A stretch of 32,761 bases of DNA, from assembly GCF_000717995.1 (NCBI RefSeq), contig NZ_JODM01000044.1, positions 1 to 32,761 on the forward strand. The letters run 5' to 3'. The notes beneath the pieces were generated by a model, which saw only the letters and a program-made list of their open reading frames with translations, ran no database searches and was not told where the DNA came from. The DNA comes from Streptomyces violaceorubidus. Its GTDB lineage: Bacteria > Actinomycetota > Actinomycetes > Streptomycetales > Streptomycetaceae. Position 1 is the stretch's first letter; each line of letters opens with the position of its first letter. Of the stretch, positions 14,551-21,824 are shown one piece after another. A program made the translations under genes and the position numbers.

Positions 14551-15978
14551 GTGCGCACCCCCACCCCCCGTCTGCTCGCGGCCGCCGCCACCGTCCTCGC
14601 CCTCGCGGCGTGCAGTGGCGGCGGCGCGGTCGACGGCACCCCGGGCGGTTCGGGCGTGCGCGATCCGTACTTCCCCAAGGCGGGCAACGGCGGCTACGAC
14701 ATCGGCCACTACGACCTGGCCCTGGACTACGACCCCGGCACCGAGGCCGAGGCCGAGGCCGGGCATCTCAGCGGCACCGCGACGATCACCGCCCGCGCGA
14801 CCCGGGACCTGTCCGCCTTCGACCTCGACCTCAAGGGCCTGGACGTCGAGGAGGTCACGGTCGAGGGCCGGCCCGCCCGCTTCAACCGGGCCGGGCAGGA
14901 ACTGACCGTCCGTCCGGCCGGGGAGCTCGACGAAGGGGAGACGTTCCGGGTGACCGTCCGGTACTCGGGCGAGCCGGAGACGATCACCGACCCCGACGAG
15001 TCCGAGGAGGGCTGGCTGCCCACCGCCGACGGCGCGGTCGGGCTGGGTGAGCCGACGGGCTCGATGGCCTGGTTCCCCGGCAGCCACCACCCCTCGGACA
15101 AGGCGACGTACGACCTCTCGATGACCGTGCCGAAGGGCCTCGGGGTGGTCTCCAACGGCGAGTTGCGCGAGGAGCGGACCCGCAACGGCCGTACGACCTT
15201 CACCTGGCACACCGCCGAGCCGATGGCGAGCCACGTCGTCACCGTCGCCGTCGGCGCGTGGGAGACCGCCCGCTCCACCACGGACGACGGCCTGCCGGTG
15301 TACACGGCCGTCGACCCGACCCAGGCCGACGCGAGCCGCAAGGTCCTGAAGCGGATCCCCGAGATCATGGACTGGGCGCAGGAGAACTTCGGCCCCTACC
15401 CGTTCTCCTCCACCGGCGCGATCGTCGACCGCGACGAGGACGCCGGGTACGCCCTGGAGACCCAGAACCGTCCCTACTTCCCCGGCGCCCCGGACACCGT
15501 CCTGCTCGTCCACGAACTCGCCCACCAGTGGTACGGGAACTCCGTGAGCCCGAAGACCTGGCGGGACATGTGGCTCAACGAGGGCTTCGCCACCTACGCG
15601 GAGTGGCTGTGGGAGGAGGACCACGGCGGCGACACCGCCCAGGAGAGCTTCGAGGCGCTCTACGACGGGACGTACTACGAGGACGAGGACGCGAACGACT
15701 CGGTGTGGGCGTTCCCGCCCGCGGATCCGCCCGACGCGGCGCACATCTCCGAGAGCCCCGTCTACCAGCGGGGCGCGATGGTCCTGCACAAGATCCGCCA
15801 GACGGTCGGCGACGACGCCTTCTGGGACCTGCTGCACGGCTGGGCCGCCGCCCACCGCCACGGCAACGCGGACACCGGGGACTTCACGGCGTACGTGGAG
15901 AAGTCGGCGCCGGACGAGGACTTCACGGAGATCTGGGCGGACTGGCTGCGCGGGGACGGCCGGCCGGACTCCCCGTGA
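14551..15978 (+). CDS. M1-family metallopeptidase lipoprotein
   Basis: The 475-residue product has a lipoprotein signal ending in L-A-A-C followed by a Ser/Gly-rich spacer. An N-terminal beta domain of the aminopeptidase-N type follows (Y-D-I-G-H-Y-D-L-A-L-D-Y, G-T-A-T-I-T-A). The thermolysin-like catalytic domain has the zinc motif H-E-L-A-H at 321-325 and the third ligand Glu344 in N-E-G-F-A-T-Y, the expected 19 residues after the second His. The canonical exopeptidase GAMEN motif is replaced by Y-A-L-E-T-Q-N-R-P, as in other short bacterial M1 homologues. It should act outside the cell on peptides. The long C-terminal helical domain of classic PepN is missing. GTG 14551 follows TAGGAT by 9 bases, so the mRNA may be nearly leaderless; parS lies within its promoter region. 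Confidence 0.9.
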   Translation: MRTPTPRLLAAAATVLALAACSGGGAVDGTPGGSGVRDPYFPKAGNGGYDIGHYDLALDYDPGTEAEAEAGHLSGTATITARATRDLSAFDLDLKGLDVEEVTVEGRPARFNRAGQELTVRPAGELDEGETFRVTVRYSGEPETITDPDESEEGWLPTADGAVGLGEPTGSMAWFPGSHHPSDKATYDLSMTVPKGLGVVSNGELREERTRNGRTTFTWHTAEPMASHVVTVAVGAWETARSTTDDGLPVYTAVDPTQADASRKVLKRIPEIMDWAQENFGPYPFSSTGAIVDRDEDAGYALETQNRPYFPGAPDTVLLVHELAHQWYGNSVSPKTWRDMWLNEGFATYAEWLWEEDHGGDTAQESFEALYDGTYYEDEDANDSVWAFPPADPPDAAHISESPVYQRGAMVLHKIRQTVGDDAFWDLLHGWAAAHRHGNADTGDFTAYVEKSAPDEDFTEIWADWLRGDGRPDSP

Positions 15979-16005
15979 GCCGCCCGCTCCGCCGCCGCCG
16001 CCGCC

Positions 16006-16974
16006 TCATCCCTCGCCCTGGAGGGTTTCGAGCAGCAGGGCCAGGTCCGGCGGCCAGAGCGGCTCGGTCGCCGCGGCGAGTTCGGCCCGGCTCCACCAGC
16101 GCCAGGTGAGGATGCCGTCCGCGGCGTGGGCGGCGGCGAGGTCGGGGCCGGTGGGTTCGCGGCGGGGGCCCTGGGCGACGTAGATGTGCTCGTACTGGCG
16201 GACGGGGCCGACGCCCAGGTGGGTGAAGTCGTGTTCCCAGGTGCACAGCAGGGGGCCCGGTTCCAGGTCGCTCCAGCCGGTCTCCTCGCGCACCTCGCGC
16301 AGGGCGCCCTCGCGGGGGCTCTCGTCCGCCTCCAGCCCGCCGCCGGGCATCGCCCAGTGCACGCCGACCTCGACGTTGTCGTAGCGCAGGAGGAAGACCG
16401 CCCCCTCGGGGTCGAGCACGGCGACCCGGGCGGCGCGGCGCGGGGTGCGCGGGAGGGCGCTCTCCAGTTCCCTGCGCAGCACCGTGCACGGACGTCCGGC
16501 GCCGAGGTCCCGGCGGTGGTCCAGGACCGAGTAGCCGAGGGCGGTCCAGAAGGCGAGCCCGTCGGTGTTGCCGTCGAGGACGGCGAGCCGTACGGCGGTG
16601 CGGCCCACGGCGCGGAACCGGTCCTCTACGAGGGACACGAGCCGTCTGCCGTGGCCCTGCCGGGCCAGACCCGCGTCCACCATCAGCAGCCCGATCCACG
16701 GGTCCGGGTCCGACCGGTCGGGGTGCCGGGCGAGCGTCACCGCGATCCCGGCCAGTCGGCCCGCGTCCCTGGCGAGCAGCACCTCGGCGCCGGGCCGTGC
16801 CAGTTCGCCGGCGAGGGCGGCGGCCACCTGCTCCGGGCGGATGTCGTCCGGGTCGGGGAAGTCACCGCTGAGCGCGTGGAAGGCGCGGTGGGAGGCGTAG
16901 AGGGCGGTGAGTTCGGTGAGCACGGGGCCCGGGATGTCGTGGTCGGGGGTGAGCGGGAGCGGGGTCAGGATCAC
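16006..16974 (-). CDS. GNAT acetyltransferase-Nudix hydrolase fusion
   Basis: The 322-residue protein joins two enzymes. Residues about 1-170 are GNAT, with W-I-G-L-L-M-V-D, the acetyl-CoA loop A-R-Q-G-H-G-R-R-L and F-W-T-A-L-G-Y. Residues about 180-315 are a Nudix domain with a complete Nudix box (G-x5-E-x7-R-E-V-x-E-E-T-G-W) right after W-A-M-P-G-G. Both active sites look intact. Nudix domains hydrolyse nucleoside diphosphates linked to another moiety; GNAT domains transfer acetyl groups. The joint substrate is unknown. The ATG at 16974 is used because the GNAT strand starts shortly after. It converges with the M1 peptidase gene with a 27-base gap. A frameshift fusion is unlikely because the linker is continuous and compact. 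Confidence 0.87.
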   Translation of the reverse strand: MILTPLPLTPDHDIPGPVLTELTALYASHRAFHALSGDFPDPDDIRPEQVAAALAGELARPGAEVLLARDAGRLAGIAVTLARHPDRSDPDPWIGLLMVDAGLARQGHGRRLVSLVEDRFRAVGRTAVRLAVLDGNTDGLAFWTALGYSVLDHRRDLGAGRPCTVLRRELESALPRTPRRAARVAVLDPEGAVFLLRYDNVEVGVHWAMPGGGLEADESPREGALREVREETGWSDLEPGPLLCTWEHDFTHLGVGPVRQYEHIYVAQGPRREPTGPDLAAAHAADGILTWRWWSRAELAAATEPLWPPDLALLLETLQGEG

Positions 16975-17125
16975 GGGGGCAACCTACCCGTGCCGCCGGA
17001 CCCGTGCCGCCGGGTCCGGTCCAGGCCGCGGAGGCCGAGGACAAAGCGGTGGCGGACGTCGTCCGGCGCCCTGTGACGGGGCCGCGGCGCGTGGGCGGTC
17101 CCGGGGGCGTGACACCATCTGCTGC

Positions 17126-17632
17126 GTGCTCGACATCGGCTACGCCCTCTCCACCCGCTTCCCGGACCCGCCGCAGACGGACTACCGGCGCGCGGACGTC
17201 CACGCTCTGCGGCACGACCTGTTCTGCGGGGACGTGTACCTCGCCGACACCAAGGCGGACCGGGAGTTGTCCACAGCCTGGGGATGGGTGCCGGTGCTCG
17301 ACTTCGCCTGGGCGCTGTGCGACATCGTGGAGCACATCGACCGGGACCCGGCGGGCTCCCGGGCCGCCCGGCCGCAGCGGGCGGAGCTGGACTTCACCGA
17401 GTCCACCGACCGCCTGCTCTTCGAGCGCCGCTTCGGCTGGGTCGACATCGAGGCGGAGTGGCTGCCGGCGGACGAGCCCCCGCTGTCCTTCTCCCACACC
17501 GAACTGCGCCGCGAGGCCCGGGACTTCCTCCACGACCTGCTCGCCGACCTCACCGACCTGCACGAGGACCTGGCGGACAACCCGGCCGTCTGGTCCCTCC
17601 AGGCCCGCTTCCCGCGGATGCCCTCCGCCTAG
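17126..17632 (+). CDS. Hypothetical protein upstream of the histone-fold gene
   Basis: I do not recognise this 168-residue protein. It has no signal peptide or membrane segment and is strongly acidic. Visible landmarks are D-I-G-Y-A-L-S-T-R-F near the start, a W-G-W-V-P-V-L-D-F-A-W hydrophobic patch, F-E-R-R-F-G-W-V-D-I-E-A-E-W in the middle, and a C-terminal helix rich in Leu and Asp (L-L-A-D-L-T-D-L-H-E-D-L). The GTG at 17126 is preceded by GACACCAT at a distance that fits a leaderless promoter; a longer upstream reading would begin inside the Nudix gene's antisense and is less likely. The next gene starts 20 bases after its stop on the same strand, so they are probably one transcript and may work together. 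Confidence 0.7.
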   Translation: MLDIGYALSTRFPDPPQTDYRRADVHALRHDLFCGDVYLADTKADRELSTAWGWVPVLDFAWALCDIVEHIDRDPAGSRAARPQRAELDFTESTDRLLFERRFGWVDIEAEWLPADEPPLSFSHTELRREARDFLHDLLADLTDLHEDLADNPAVWSLQARFPRMPSA

Positions 17633-17652
17633 ACAGCAGGGAGTCACTTCCG

Positions 17653-18402
17653 ATGACCGCAGAGCCCGCGCCGTTCAAGCCTTCCCTCGTCAAAGCGGTG
17701 TTCCGGGACGTGACCCCGCTGCACGTCTCCCGGTCGGCCGCGCGGGCCGCCGCGTCGGTGACGCGGACGGTGCTGACGGAGATCATCGACGGCACGCGGA
17801 GGGTGGCGGCGGAGCAGTCCCGGAGGAAGCTGATACCCGGGGACCTGATCTCGGCGACCGACCGCGACGTCGAGCTGGAAGTGGGGGGCACGTGGTACGT
17901 CCACAGCCCGACGTTCCGATCTCGGACCGGTGAACTGTACGACGCCGACGGTGCCCTCGTCCCCCTTCGTCGGCGCAGGGGACCGCGCACCCCAAGTGCC
18001 GTGGCCGGAGCCCACCGGTTCGAGGCCGGGGTCAGGAAGCTGCTGCGGAGCCGGGGTGCGACGGCCGTCCCGGCGATGGTCCGCGACCTGGACGGCATCG
18101 CGAGCGTGTTCCTGACGGACCTCGCCCGGAGCGCGGCCGCGGTCGTCCGCGAGGGCGGGGTCACACGCTTCGGCACGGTCGTCCTGGGGACACCGGACGA
18201 AGCGGCCGCGCCCCCGTTCCCCAAGGATGTCCTCGGGACCCTATCCACCCGCACGGGAGACCGGCGGACCGTCGGCAGGGACGACGTCCTGGCCGCCACC
18301 ACGATGGTGTTGTTCGGCGATCTCGGGAAGCGGGCCCTCACCGAAGCAAAGGTGTCCACACGAGACATCTCGGCCTCGACTGGCAACGAGGGCGACGTCT
18401 GA
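17653..18402 (+). CDS. Putative double histone-fold protein, H2B-like C-terminus
   Basis: This 249-residue protein has no assigned family that I recognise, but its helix pattern reads as histone fold. Fold 1: a short helix (9-20, K-A-V-F-R-D-V-T-P), a loop, a long amphipathic helix (26-57, reaching R-R-V-A-A-E-Q-S-R-R), then L-I-P-G-D-L-I-S-A-T as loop 2 plus helix 3. H2B has K-V-L-K-Q-V-H-P, a long helix and T-I-T-S-R-E-I-Q-T-A in the same order. Fold 2: helix 121-134, long helix 138-167, a roughly 38-residue insertion, then R-T-V-G-R-D-D-V-L-A-A-T and F-G-D-L-G-K-R-A-L-T-E. The latter matches H2B P-G-E-L-A-K-H-A-V-S-E closely. The ATG at 17653 has an AGGGAG ribosome site. Codon use is less biased than neighbours (ATA at Ile61, CTA near residue 197), hinting at acquisition. 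Function unproven; DNA binding is inferred. Confidence 0.6.
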   Translation: MTAEPAPFKPSLVKAVFRDVTPLHVSRSAARAAASVTRTVLTEIIDGTRRVAAEQSRRKLIPGDLISATDRDVELEVGGTWYVHSPTFRSRTGELYDADGALVPLRRRRGPRTPSAVAGAHRFEAGVRKLLRSRGATAVPAMVRDLDGIASVFLTDLARSAAAVVREGGVTRFGTVVLGTPDEAAAPPFPKDVLGTLSTRTGDRRTVGRDDVLAATTMVLFGDLGKRALTEAKVSTRDISASTGNEGDV

Positions 18403-18480
18403 AGCGGTCACACCCAGGTGAGGTGCTGCCCACCGGGGCCGACGTGCAGCCGCATGCGGTCGGCCGATGGCCGTTGGTGA

Positions 18481-18630
18481 AGGTGGCCAGTGCATCCAGT
18501 GGGCCCCGCGCACGCGGCGGCCACTGGTGAGTTCCTGGTCCGTGACAGGAGGGATGCGAACGGTCCCCTCCTGTCCCTGCCCCGTGAGGGACCCCCCGGG
18601 CTCGTGGAGTTCGCCAAGCTGCACGGGTGA
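18481..18630 (+). pseudogene. Possible DUF397 gene remnant
   Basis: In this frame a 49-codon open stretch ends G-E-F-L-V-R-D-R-R-D-A-N-G-P-L-L and then L-V-E-F-A-K-L-H-G before a TGA. The V-R-D-x-x-x-x-x-G-P order followed by a short aromatic helix recalls the C-terminal half of DUF397 proteins, which usually accompany XRE-type regulators in Streptomyces. The N-terminal W-x-K-S-S-Y-S half is absent, with a stop just upstream, so if related it is a relic. The rest of the 291-base gap (18403-18693) shows no convincing gene on either strand. Confidence 0.3.
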
Positions 18631-18693
18631 CCAGCGCCCGCGATCGGCTCTGAGCTACCGGCCCTCGTCACCGTACTGGCGGGGGCCGGGGCT

Positions 18694-19398
18694 CTACCCC
18701 TGCCCCACCACCCGCACCCCGAGCTCCGCCGCGAGGACCGGGGCCAGGTCGAGGAGTTGGGCGGGGGTGATCACCGCGCCGGCGAGTCGGTCCACGCCGC
18801 GGGCCAGTTCCAGGGGGGCGGCGCCGCGCAGGTCGACGTCGGTGAGGGTGGCCGCGCTGAGGTCGGCGTCCTTCAGGGCGCAGTCCACGAACTCGACCCG
18901 CTCCAGGCGGGCGCCCCCGAAGTCGGGCTCGACCAGGACGCAGCTCTCGAAGACGACGTCCTTGAGGCGGGACCGGCGCAGATTGAGATAGTCGATCTTG
19001 CCGCCCCGGATCAGGACCCGTTCCAGTACGGCGCCGTGCAGCTGGGTGCCGCCGAGGCGGGCGTCGAGCAGCTCGACGTCGCGCAGGGTCGCCTCCGCGA
19101 GATTCGTGCCGACGCCCCGCACGCCGGTGAGGCGGGTGTCGAGCAGCCGGGCCCGGGGCAGCGACGCCTCGTCCAGCGCGCAGCCCGTCAGCGCGCAGTC
19201 CATGAAGCGGGCGCCCGCGCCGTCCTGGCCGGTGAGGTCCGCCTCCCGGAAGTCCAGCGCGTCGTAGTCCCCGTCCGGCTCCAGTGCGCCACCGTCCGCG
19301 CACGGCTCCAGCGGCGGCAGCCGCAGCTCCGGGCGCCTCGCCCCGCGCACCGTCGTCGTACCGCGCCCGCCCGCCGTGCCCGCCGTTCTCCTCGCCAT
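18694..19398 (-). CDS. Pentapeptide-repeat protein
   Basis: The 234-residue protein has a central region (about 45-205) built of A(D/N)LxX-type pentapeptides: F-R-E-A-D-L-T-G, A-L-T-G-C-A-L-D-E-A-S-L, N-L-A-E-A-T-L-R-D-V-E-L, L-N-L-R-R-S-R-L-K-D and A-D-L-S-A-A-T-L-T-D-V-D-L. Such repeats fold as a right-handed quadrilateral beta-helix. Some members (Qnr, MfpA) mimic DNA and protect gyrase, but most have no known role and nothing here identifies a partner. The N-terminus is basic and Pro-rich; the C-terminus is helical. The ATG at 19398 is chosen although its ribosome site is weak; a GTG 15 bases upstream is in frame. It is divergent from the FAD oxidoreductase gene, sharing a 159-base gap. 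Confidence 0.85.
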   Translation of the reverse strand: MARRTAGTAGGRGTTTVRGARRPELRLPPLEPCADGGALEPDGDYDALDFREADLTGQDGAGARFMDCALTGCALDEASLPRARLLDTRLTGVRGVGTNLAEATLRDVELLDARLGGTQLHGAVLERVLIRGGKIDYLNLRRSRLKDVVFESCVLVEPDFGGARLERVEFVDCALKDADLSAATLTDVDLRGAAPLELARGVDRLAGAVITPAQLLDLAPVLAAELGVRVVGQG

Positions 19399-19557
19399 GG
19401 CCCCATGCTGCACCCCGCCACTGACAACCTCGCCGACCTGCGGGAACACCTCTTCTCCGGGCCGCACGTCACATCCGGTGCCCCCGCGGCCGTCGTACGG
19501 GCAGGACAGGCGCCGCGCACGGCGGCCCGCGACCCGACCCGAGGGAGAACCCGAGCC

Positions 19558-20718
19558 ATGCACCGCATCACCGTCATCGGCGGCGGCTTCGCCGGACTGA
19601 CCGCGGCCATCACCGCCGCCGAGGCGGGCGCCAAGGTCACCGTCCACGAGGCCCACCACACGCTCGGCGGGCGGGCCCGGACCGCCGACGGCCCCTACCG
19701 CACCAACGACGGCCCGCACGCCCTCTACAACGGCGGCCCGCACTGGGCCTGGCTGCGCCGGCGCGACCTGATCGGCCCGCTCGCACCCATCCCGCCGCTG
19801 GAGGCGGCCCGGCTGCGGCTGCGGCACAAGGGGGCGCTGCGCCGCACCCCGCCGTTCGCCATGCTGAAGCTGCTGCGCCGGGGTGTCGGGCCGGCGCCGG
19901 TCGACACCGACTTCCTGACCTGGGCGACCGGGATCGCGGGCGAGGAGGGGGCGCGGGCCGCCGCCCACTACTGCGCGGTCGCCCTCTTCCACCACGATCC
20001 GGGCTCGCTGTCCGCGGCCTTCGTGCAGGAGCGGCTGCGCCGGGCCGCCAAGCTGCCGCCCGAGGCGCACTACCCGCGCGGCGGCTGGGGCGGGGTCGTC
20101 GACCGGATGGCCGCCCTGGCCTGGAACCTCGGGGTCCGGATGGAGACGCTCTCCCGGGTGGACACGCTGCCCACCGATACCCCCGTCATCGTCGCCACCT
20201 CCCTCGACGCGGCCCGCCGCCTGCTGGACGACCCCTCGCTGACCTGGCCGAGCGGCCGCACCACCCTGGTCGACCTGGCCCTGCGGACCCGGCGCGGCGA
20301 CGCCTTCGCCGTCTCCGACCTGGACGCGCCGGGGTGGATCGAGCGGTTCACGGCGCAGGACCGCACGCTCGCGCCGGCGGGCGAGCAGCTGGTCCAGGGA
20401 CAGATCCCCCTCGCCCCCCACGAGTCGAAGGCCGACGGCACCGCACGGGCCGAGCAGTTGCTCGACCTCGGTTTCCCCGGCTGGCGCGAGCGGCTGACCT
20501 GGCGGCGCGAGGCGGTCGCGAACGGCCGTACCGGCGCCGTCGACCTGCCCGGCACCACTTGGCGCGACCGGCCGGCCGTCGACCGCGGCGACGGCGTGTA
20601 CCTCGCCGGTGACCAGGTCGCCTCGCCCGGTCTGCTCTCCGAGGTCTCCTTCAACAGTGCCCTGACGGCGGTCTCCCTCGCCCTCGGCCGCCGCGAGCTT
20701 GACCTCAAGCACGCTTGA
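19558..20718 (+). CDS. FAD-dependent oxidoreductase (phytoene desaturase/amine oxidase-like)
   Basis: The 386-residue protein starts with a Rossmann FAD-binding motif G-G-G-F-A-G at 8-13, a second-strand Glu31 that should bind the ribose, and the G-G-R-A-R motif at 37-41 seen in amine oxidases and carotenoid desaturases. A C-terminal G-V-Y-L-A-G-D-Q-V segment is the second FAD site of this superfamily. It is shorter than typical phytoene desaturases (about 500 residues), and the substrate is unknown. The ATG at 19558 follows a GAGGGAGAA ribosome site. No isoprenoid biosynthesis gene is adjacent, so a carotenoid role is not supported. A hairpin overlaps its 3' end. Confidence 0.85.
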   Translation: MHRITVIGGGFAGLTAAITAAEAGAKVTVHEAHHTLGGRARTADGPYRTNDGPHALYNGGPHWAWLRRRDLIGPLAPIPPLEAARLRLRHKGALRRTPPFAMLKLLRRGVGPAPVDTDFLTWATGIAGEEGARAAAHYCAVALFHHDPGSLSAAFVQERLRRAAKLPPEAHYPRGGWGGVVDRMAALAWNLGVRMETLSRVDTLPTDTPVIVATSLDAARRLLDDPSLTWPSGRTTLVDLALRTRRGDAFAVSDLDAPGWIERFTAQDRTLAPAGEQLVQGQIPLAPHESKADGTARAEQLLDLGFPGWRERLTWRREAVANGRTGAVDLPGTTWRDRPAVDRGDGVYLAGDQVASPGLLSEVSFNSALTAVSLALGRRELDLKHA

Positions 20719-20722
20719 GGTC
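20701..20722. terminator. Hairpin overlapping the oxidoreductase stop codon
   Basis: GACCTCAAG (20701-20709) and CTTGAGGTC (20714-20722) form a perfect 9-bp stem with a four-base loop, and the TGA stop (20716-20718) lies in the second arm. It may terminate the oxidoreductase transcript, or be a palindromic operator for the quinone reductase-exporter unit 120 bases downstream. Confidence 0.5.
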
Positions 20723-20750
20723 GTTGGGTGGCAGGACGCACAAGCAACCC

Positions 20751-20817
20751 GTAGCGGCTCACAGCGGCTCGCAGTGGCTCACAGCAGTTCGCAGCAGCTC
20801 GCAGCGGCTCGCAGCGA
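20751..20817. repeat. 10-bp tandem repeat in the quinone reductase leader
   Basis: Six successive 10-base units of the form RYAGCRGYTC (for example ACAGCGGCTC, GCAGTGGCTC, GCAGCAGCTC) run from 20751 to 20810, with a seventh partial unit to 20817. The period equals about one DNA helical turn. The block ends 26 bases before the ATG of the quinone reductase gene. Confidence 0.85.
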
Positions 20818-20843
20818 GCCCGCTCCTTCCCTGGGGGACCGTC

Positions 20844-21824
20844 ATGCACGCCATCCGTCTGCACGCCTTCGGCCCGGCCGGGAACCTCGTCCTGGACGAG
20901 GTGGAGGATCCGGCGCCGGGCCCCGGCCAGGTCCGCGTCGCCGTCCGCGCTGCGGGCGTCCACCTCCTCGACACCGCCCTGCGGGAGGGCTTCCAGGGCC
21001 CGGCGCCGGTCCTTCCCGAGCTGCCCACGATCCCCGGCCGGGAGGTGGCCGGCGTCGTCGACGCCCTCGGGGCGGGCACGCCGGAGCGCTGGCTGGGCAG
21101 GCGCGTGGTCGCCCACCTCGGCTTCGCCCCCGGGGGCTACGCCGAACTCGCCGTCACCGACCTCGCCCGCGTCCACGAGATCCCCGCGAACCTGGACTTC
21201 GCCCAGGCCGTCGCCATGATCGGCACCGGGCGCACGGCGATGGGGATCGCGCAGTTCGCCGAGCTGGGCCCCGGCTCGGTGGCCGTGGTCCCGGCCGCCG
21301 CGGGCGGCATCGGCACGCTGCTGGTGCAGTACGCGAAGAACGCCGGCGCCACGGTGGTCGGCCTCGCCGGCGGCCCGGACAAGACCGCGCTCGTCGCCGC
21401 GAACGGCGCCGATCTCGCCGTCGACTACCGGGACCCCGGGTGGCCGGCGAGGGTCCGCGCCCACCTGGGCGGCAGGGCGGCCACGGTCGTCTTCGACGGC
21501 GTCGGCGGGGACGTGGCGCGCGAGGCCGTCGCCCTGCTCGGACCCGGCGGCCGGCACCTGGTCTTCGGCTGGTCCGGCCAGGGCCTGCACGAGGGCACCC
21601 CCTACCTCGTCGACGGCGTCTCCCAGCAGGTGCTGGGCCCGGTGATGATGGCGAAGACGGGCGGCGCCGACCCCGTACGCACCCTCGAACTGCGCGCCCT
21701 CGCCGAGGCCGCCGAGGGCCGGCTCGCCCCGGCCGTGCGGCGCTTCCCGCTCGCCGACGCGGCCGCCGCGCACCGCGCCCTGGAGAACCGGGGAACGACC
21801 GGGAAGGTGGTCCTGGAGCCATGA
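20844..21824 (+). CDS. Zinc-independent quinone oxidoreductase (MDR superfamily)
   Basis: The 326-residue protein is a medium-chain dehydrogenase/reductase of the NADPH:quinone reductase type. It has the N-terminal GroES-like part (R-V-A-V-R-A-A-G-V-H), P-G-R-E-V-A-G-V-V-D, and the nucleotide-binding motif A-A-A-G-G-I-G-T-L-L-V-Q-Y-A in the middle, followed by G-A-T-V-V-G-L-A. The G-H-E zinc-binding motif of alcohol dehydrogenases is absent, as expected for this subfamily. It should reduce quinones or other activated carbonyl or alkene compounds with NADPH. Its stop overlaps the start of the MFS exporter gene by four bases (ATGA), so the pair is coupled and probably concerns detoxification of one compound. 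The ATG follows CTGGGGGACC, a plausible ribosome site. Confidence 0.88.
   Translation: MHAIRLHAFGPAGNLVLDEVEDPAPGPGQVRVAVRAAGVHLLDTALREGFQGPAPVLPELPTIPGREVAGVVDALGAGTPERWLGRRVVAHLGFAPGGYAELAVTDLARVHEIPANLDFAQAVAMIGTGRTAMGIAQFAELGPGSVAVVPAAAGGIGTLLVQYAKNAGATVVGLAGGPDKTALVAANGADLAVDYRDPGWPARVRAHLGGRAATVVFDGVGGDVAREAVALLGPGGRHLVFGWSGQGLHEGTPYLVDGVSQQVLGPVMMAKTGGADPVRTLELRALAEAAEGRLAPAVRRFPLADAAAAHRALENRGTTGKVVLEP

Noticed and set aside
13654..15861. Long minus-strand frame opposite hbpS and the M1 peptidase
   Set aside because: The plus strand carries a signal peptide, a lipobox and the zinc-protease motif; the antisense translation has none.
18408..18671. Minus-strand open frame of 87 codons in the gap after the histone-fold gene
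   Set aside because: No ribosome site, Pro/Arg/Ser-rich composition typical of a shadow frame, and no recognisable motif apart from a G-P-G-G-Q stretch.
20751..20817. CRISPR array
   Set aside because: Units are only 10 bases, contiguous, with no spacers and no cas genes nearby.
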